Part shown: piece after piece, positions 5,734-8,116 of the stretch
How positions within the stretch are numbered: position 1 is the first letter of the stretch
Layout: each line of letters starts with the position of its first letter
NCBI GenBank assembly: GCA_012510745.1
Contig: JAAZHK010000013.1
Coordinates: forward strand, 1-8,116
Source of the DNA: Mycoplasmatota bacterium
Lineage (GTDB): Bacteria; Bacillota_I; Bacilli_A; RF39; UBA660
Length of the DNA stretch: 8,116 nucleotides
Reading direction: 5' to 3'
Program-made: the position numbers and the translations under genes
Notes under the pieces: model-generated
Seen by the model: only the letters and a program-made list of their open reading frames with translations
Database searches by the model: none
What the model was told of the DNA's origin: nothing

Positions 5734-5809
5734 TGGTGTCCCCTGAGGGATTTGAACCCACGACCCACTGATTAAGAGTCAGTTGCTCTACCAACTGAGC
5801 TAAGGAGAC
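5734..5809 (-). tRNA. tRNA-Lys(CTT)
   Basis: 76 bases including encoded CCA (5734-5736). Acceptor GTCTCCT pairs with AGGGGAC (one U-G). The anticodon stem ACTGA/TCAGT encloses loop CTCTTAA with anticodon CTT at 5774-5776, reading AAG. The T stem GTGGG/CCCTC has a U-U opposition at its second pair, a mild departure from a perfect stem. It stands alone between the C26 gene and the SDR gene. A CTT lysine tRNA implies a separate TTT tRNA elsewhere for the far commoner AAA codons. Confidence 0.95.
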
Positions 5810-5829
5810 ATGTTTATAAAAGTATTTAT

Positions 5830-5858
5830 ATCTTATCTTAAATATAACTTTTTTTCAA
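5830..5858 (-). promoter_or_regulatory. Candidate promoter of tRNA-Lys
   Basis: On the - strand TTGAAA (-35, 5853-5858), a 17-base spacer and TAAGAT (-10, 5830-5835), predicting a start about a dozen bases before the tRNA 5' end at 5809. The -35 lies inside the last codons of the upstream C26 gene and the -10 overlaps its stop codon, so the tRNA can be expressed independently of that gene. Confidence 0.5.
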
Positions 5859-6489
5859 GAACTTTAGATAATTTTTTTTCTTTTTGACATGCCTTAATAA
5901 ATGAATCAAAAATTTTTTGACTATTTTGATCAGTATTATATAAAGTTTCAGGATGCCATTCTAAACCAAGATGAAATAATTGGTTAGGTAATTCAATAGC
6001 TTCAATAACTTTATCCGAGGATCTTCCTACTATTTTATAATTAGTTACTTTATCTATTTTATAAATATGGCGACTATTAACTGTAATTATCTCTTTATTT
6101 ATAATTTTATACAATGATGAGTTCTTATTAATTAAAACATTATGAACCTGTAATTGATTTGATTTATGAGATTGATTACCAATAGAAATTAGTTTTGCTC
6201 CATCGGATATTGCCATTATTTGCATTCCTAAGCATATGCCTAAAATAGGTATATTGTGTTTTTTAGCATATTCTAATAAATAATAATCATAATTAGTACC
6301 ATCATCTCCACCTGTTATAATAAAGCCATTACAAAGAGATAAAATAATGTCATTTTCATAAGGCAATAACATAATAGGATTACCTCCACTTTTAATAACA
6401 GCTTCGTAATATTCATTATGTATCATTTGAAAACTAAAAGGTTTAGTGTTTACTTCACGAGAAGTAATTCCAATAATCGGTATTTTCAT
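5833..6489 (-). CDS. Class I glutamine amidotransferase-like protein, peptidase C26 (gamma-glutamyl hydrolase type)
   Basis: 218 residues. The opening IPIIGITSR, the nucleophile elbow GICLGMQ (Cys86) and GLEWHPE (His179, Glu181) give the full Cys-His-Glu triad of peptidase C26, which contains gamma-glutamyl-GABA hydrolase (PuuD). It is compact: between ITGGDDG (58-64) and the nucleophile only about 20 residues occur, whereas PuuD-type proteins, from memory, have a longer GGxDxxPxxYGEEP-containing loop, so the substrate pocket probably differs. It ends with a Lys-rich tail. It follows the D-Ala-D-Ala-type ligase by 16 bases, suggesting a linked role in cell-wall peptide or gamma-glutamyl chemistry (inference). 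ATG at 6489 is the first start after an in-frame TAA and has no ribosome binding site in the usual place; a hairpin with a T run lies just upstream. Family firm, substrate unknown. Confidence 0.87.
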   Translation of the reverse strand: MKIPIIGITSREVNTKPFSFQMIHNEYYEAVIKSGGNPIMLLPYENDIILSLCNGFIITGGDDGTNYDYYLLEYAKKHNIPILGICLGMQIMAISDGAKLISIGNQSHKSNQLQVHNVLINKNSSLYKIINKEIITVNSRHIYKIDKVTNYKIVGRSSDKVIEAIELPNQLFHLGLEWHPETLYNTDQNSQKIFDSFIKACQKEKKLSKVLEKKLYLR

Positions 6490-6494
6490 ATATT

Positions 6495-6520
6495 AAAAAG
6501 GTAAGTTATAACTTACCCTT
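6495..6520 (-). terminator. Terminator or attenuator hairpin between the ligase and C26 genes
   Basis: GGTAAGTTATAACTTACC (6500-6517) is a perfect 18-bp palindrome containing the ligase TAA stop (6506-6508). As RNA it gives a seven-bp stem with loop UAUA, extendable by a G-U and A-U pairs, followed on the - strand by five T (6495-6499). The C26 start codon follows six bases after that T run, so the hairpin may terminate most ligase transcripts or control C26 translation. Confidence 0.7.
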
Positions 6521-7705
6521 AATTCCCCCTTTTAAAAATTTACCACCTTTAGAACCATTATAATTTTGAAGAATATTTGAATCAAAAGAATGGGTTTTAG
6601 AATTTCTTTTTTTATAATCTTTAATACCTATATTTATTAAATCATCAAGTAATTCAGAATATTTTTTGCCAGCTTTTTCCCATAAATAAAAAGATAAAGA
6701 ACCTGGAATATTATTAATCTCATTTATATAAATTTTTGCTTCTTTACTATCAATTAAATAATCAAGTCTAACAACTCCTGAAGAATTTAAAGCTTTAAAT
6801 GCTGATTTTGCTGTTATTTCAATTTTTTGTTGAAGTTTGTCATCTAATTGAGCTGGTATTTTACGAAGAGATGACGAACCTTTTGAAATAGTACCACCTT
6901 TACCATTTTTATTACCTATATATTTATCTTCATAAGTCAGTAAAGCATTAGCTGTAGTTACTTCTTCAATCGCGCTTACTTCTTGATGTTCATAATCTCC
7001 TAAAACACTTATATTAACCTCTTTTAAATTATGAACAACCTCTTCTACTATTATTTTATGATCATAATTAATAGCTTCTTCAATTGCGTTTATTAATTCT
7101 TGATGATCATTAGCTATATTAATCCCCACACTACTGCCTAGGGATGCTGGTTTAATAATAAGAGGATATTTTAATTTAGTAGTTTTATTTATAATCGCTT
7201 TACTATCTTCTTTATATTCATTATCAAAAAACCAAACATACTTAGTAATCGGTAATTTATTACTTTCAAAAATCTGTTTCATAAATACTTTGTCTTGACC
7301 AACTACTGAGGCATAAACATCGCTTCCTACAAAAGGGATACCTATACTATGTAAATAACCCTGTAAAACACCGTCTTCAACATTCGTTCCGTGAACAATT
7401 GGAAAAGCTATATCAATATCAGTAATAAAACGTTTAAGGAATCCTTTTGATTGAAGAATAAAATTACCTTTCTTATGATATAAAACTACATTGTGAGCAT
7501 ATCTTTTTAATAAATTTAAATCTTGATAAGTTTCCATATCTCTTAAATGATTTCCTGTATACCATTCGCCTTTTTTACTTATATATATAGGAATAATTTC
7601 ATATTTTTCAGTATCCATTTTATTCATAGCTTGAATAGCAGTAATAATACTAACCTCATGCTCAACACTTTCGCCACCAAATATAACTCCAATTCTAATT
7701 TTCAT
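6506..7705 (-). CDS. ddl: D-alanine--D-alanine ligase family protein (ATP-grasp)
   Basis: 399 residues, long for Ddl (usually about 300-370). Joins two D-amino acids, normally D-Ala, with ATP in the cytoplasm for peptidoglycan stem peptides. Seen: IFGGESVEHEVS (8-19), HGTNVEDGVLQG (105-116), ATP-binding IIKPASLGSSVG (183-194), EEVVHNLKEVNISVLG (221-236), the loop LTYEDKYIG (256-264) with a Gly/Ser-rich insert, RLDYLID (313-319) and the metal/ligand site INEINNIPGS (327-336). The last reads NNIPGSLSFYLWE where classical Ddl has NTMPGFT, marking a divergent subgroup; the TYEDKY loop still suggests a D-Ala acceptor rather than lactate. Residues 365-399 are a basic tail ending in Gly/Lys repeats (GSKGGKFLKGGIKGKL). 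GGAG (7713-7716) seven bases before ATG fixes the start. Followed by the C26 gene. Confidence 0.93.
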   Translation of the reverse strand: MKIRIGVIFGGESVEHEVSIITAIQAMNKMDTEKYEIIPIYISKKGEWYTGNHLRDMETYQDLNLLKRYAHNVVLYHKKGNFILQSKGFLKRFITDIDIAFPIVHGTNVEDGVLQGYLHSIGIPFVGSDVYASVVGQDKVFMKQIFESNKLPITKYVWFFDNEYKEDSKAIINKTTKLKYPLIIKPASLGSSVGINIANDHQELINAIEEAINYDHKIIVEEVVHNLKEVNISVLGDYEHQEVSAIEEVTTANALLTYEDKYIGNKNGKGGTISKGSSSLRKIPAQLDDKLQQKIEITAKSAFKALNSSGVVRLDYLIDSKEAKIYINEINNIPGSLSFYLWEKAGKKYSELLDDLINIGIKDYKKRNSKTHSFDSNILQNYNGSKGGKFLKGGIKGKL

Positions 7706-7742
7706 TAAATCACTCCATTCTATTAATTAAATATCTAATACT

Positions 7743-7771
7743 ATTATACTCTTACAAATTTAAATTGACAA
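7743..7771 (-). promoter_or_regulatory. Promoter of the ligase gene
   Basis: On the - strand TTGTCA (-35, 7766-7771), exactly 17 bases, then a perfect TATAAT (-10, 7743-7748). The predicted start near 7736 leaves about a 30-base leader before ATG at 7705, with the GGAGTG ribosome binding site at 7711-7716. The best promoter in the window. Confidence 0.8.
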
Positions 7772-7785
7772 TATTTTGCTGTCAA
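7765..7785. repeat. Inverted repeat overlapping the ligase -35 box
   Basis: TTGACA (7765-7770) and TGTCAA (7780-7785) are perfect six-base inverted half-sites separated by nine bases, and one half covers the -35 element. A third TTGACA copy lies at 7810-7815. The arrangement suits a dimeric transcription factor site, though short AT-rich repeats can arise by chance. Confidence 0.45.
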
Positions 7786-7819
7786 CTAATTTATTTAAAT
7801 CATTAAAACTTGACACTTG

Positions 7820-8116
7820 TTATAAAAATTCTTTTAAAATAGTAGTTACATAATTTAACGCCTCTAAATAAACATAATGAGTACCACCATCTATTTTAAT
7901 TAAAGCACTATCTTGAATTATTTTTTCTAATTCTATGGCCTCTTCTATTGGAGAAGCTTGATCTTCAGTTCCCCATATTAACAGAGTCGGTACATTTATT
8001 TTTTTGGCTGCTACGGATAAATCCTCATTAATAACATTAACTAATATCTTTCTCATCATTGGACTGGCTTGACGATAATCAGGAGAACCTATATATTTTT
8101 TAGCTTCATCAGCTAT
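7820..8116 (-). CDS. Alpha/beta hydrolase, C-terminal part (5' end beyond the window)
   Basis: The frame stays open through 8116, so the gene starts outside the window; the ATG at 8059 is internal. 98 residues are visible. VPTLLIWGTEDQASP carries the catalytic acid Asp (codon 7961-7963) and DGGTHYVYLE the catalytic His (codon 7877-7879), the classic C-terminal pair of the alpha/beta hydrolase fold. The nucleophile Ser would be upstream. The segment between (IEEAIELEKIIQDSALIKI) is the usual helix-strand. The substrate cannot be told from this part: esterases, lipases and dehalogenase-like enzymes all end this way. The ligase gene downstream has its own promoter, so the two need not be one operon. 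No clear terminator follows the stop codon. Confidence 0.88.
   Translation of the reverse strand: MADEAKKYIGSPDYRQASPMMRKILVNVINEDLSVAAKKINVPTLLIWGTEDQASPIEEAIELEKIIQDSALIKIDGGTHYVYLEALNYVTTILKEFL

Noticed and set aside
4438..5809. Possible integrated element bounded by tRNA genes
   Set aside because: The tRNA genes are intact with their own CCA ends, no duplicated 3' tRNA fragment was found, and the enclosed gene is an ordinary SDR with no recombinase nearby.
8057..8059. ATG as start of the alpha/beta hydrolase gene
   Set aside because: The frame is open to the window edge and the fragment begins in the middle of the fold, lacking the nucleophile; the gene is truncated by the window, not short.
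1..8116. CRISPR array, insertion sequence, or phage genes
   Set aside because: No regularly spaced repeats, transposase or phage structural motifs are seen in any reading frame inspected.

Overview
The window is strongly AT-rich (only the tRNA genes look GC-balanced). It has short intergenic gaps, clear AGGAGG-type ribosome binding sites, sigma-A-like promoters, and tRNA genes with encoded CCA ends. Every visible Trp is TGG, and all nine protein genes whose 3' end is visible stop with TAA or TAG. Together with a D-Ala-D-Ala-type ligase, this fits a low-GC Bacillota using the standard code and making peptidoglycan. An uncultured or reduced-genome Bacilli/Erysipelotrichia-like lineage is my guess; the taxon is inference, not proven.

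Left part, + strand (1-2776): one tight operon. It holds a 5'-truncated NifS-like cysteine desulfurase, an 89-residue cytoplasmic thioredoxin-like protein with a WCPAC motif, a 395-residue membrane protein joining an extracytoplasmic CPHC thioredoxin domain to a six-helix CcdA/DsbD-type channel, and a dUTPase. An intrinsic terminator at the dUTPase stop codon closes it. The two middle genes look like a split thiol electron relay from cytoplasm to cell surface.

Middle (2781-4788), - strand: a convergent gene encodes a SpoT/MESH1-like HD phosphohydrolase fused to a P-loop nucleoside/nucleotide-kinase-like domain. Its upstream gap holds palindromes, a possible promoter and a frameshifted coding-like remnant. 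Next comes a tRNA-Ile(GAT)-Glu(TTC)-Leu(TAG) operon with its own promoter and terminator.

Right part (4789-8116), all - strand, in transcription order: the 3' end of an alpha/beta hydrolase gene running off the window; a D-Ala-D-Ala-type ligase with a strong promoter overlapped by an inverted repeat; a compact class I glutamine amidotransferase-like (peptidase C26) protein; tRNA-Lys(CTT); a structured spacer with a possible 43-residue ORF; and a short-chain dehydrogenase. A perfect 18-bp palindrome spanning the ligase stop codon, followed by a T run, sits just before the C26 start and looks like an attenuator or terminator.

Most genes are recognisable housekeeping or accessory metabolism. 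I see no mobile element, CRISPR array or defence island. The most unusual items are the HD-kinase fusion, the split thiol relay, and the ligase/amidotransferase pair with its intergenic hairpin.
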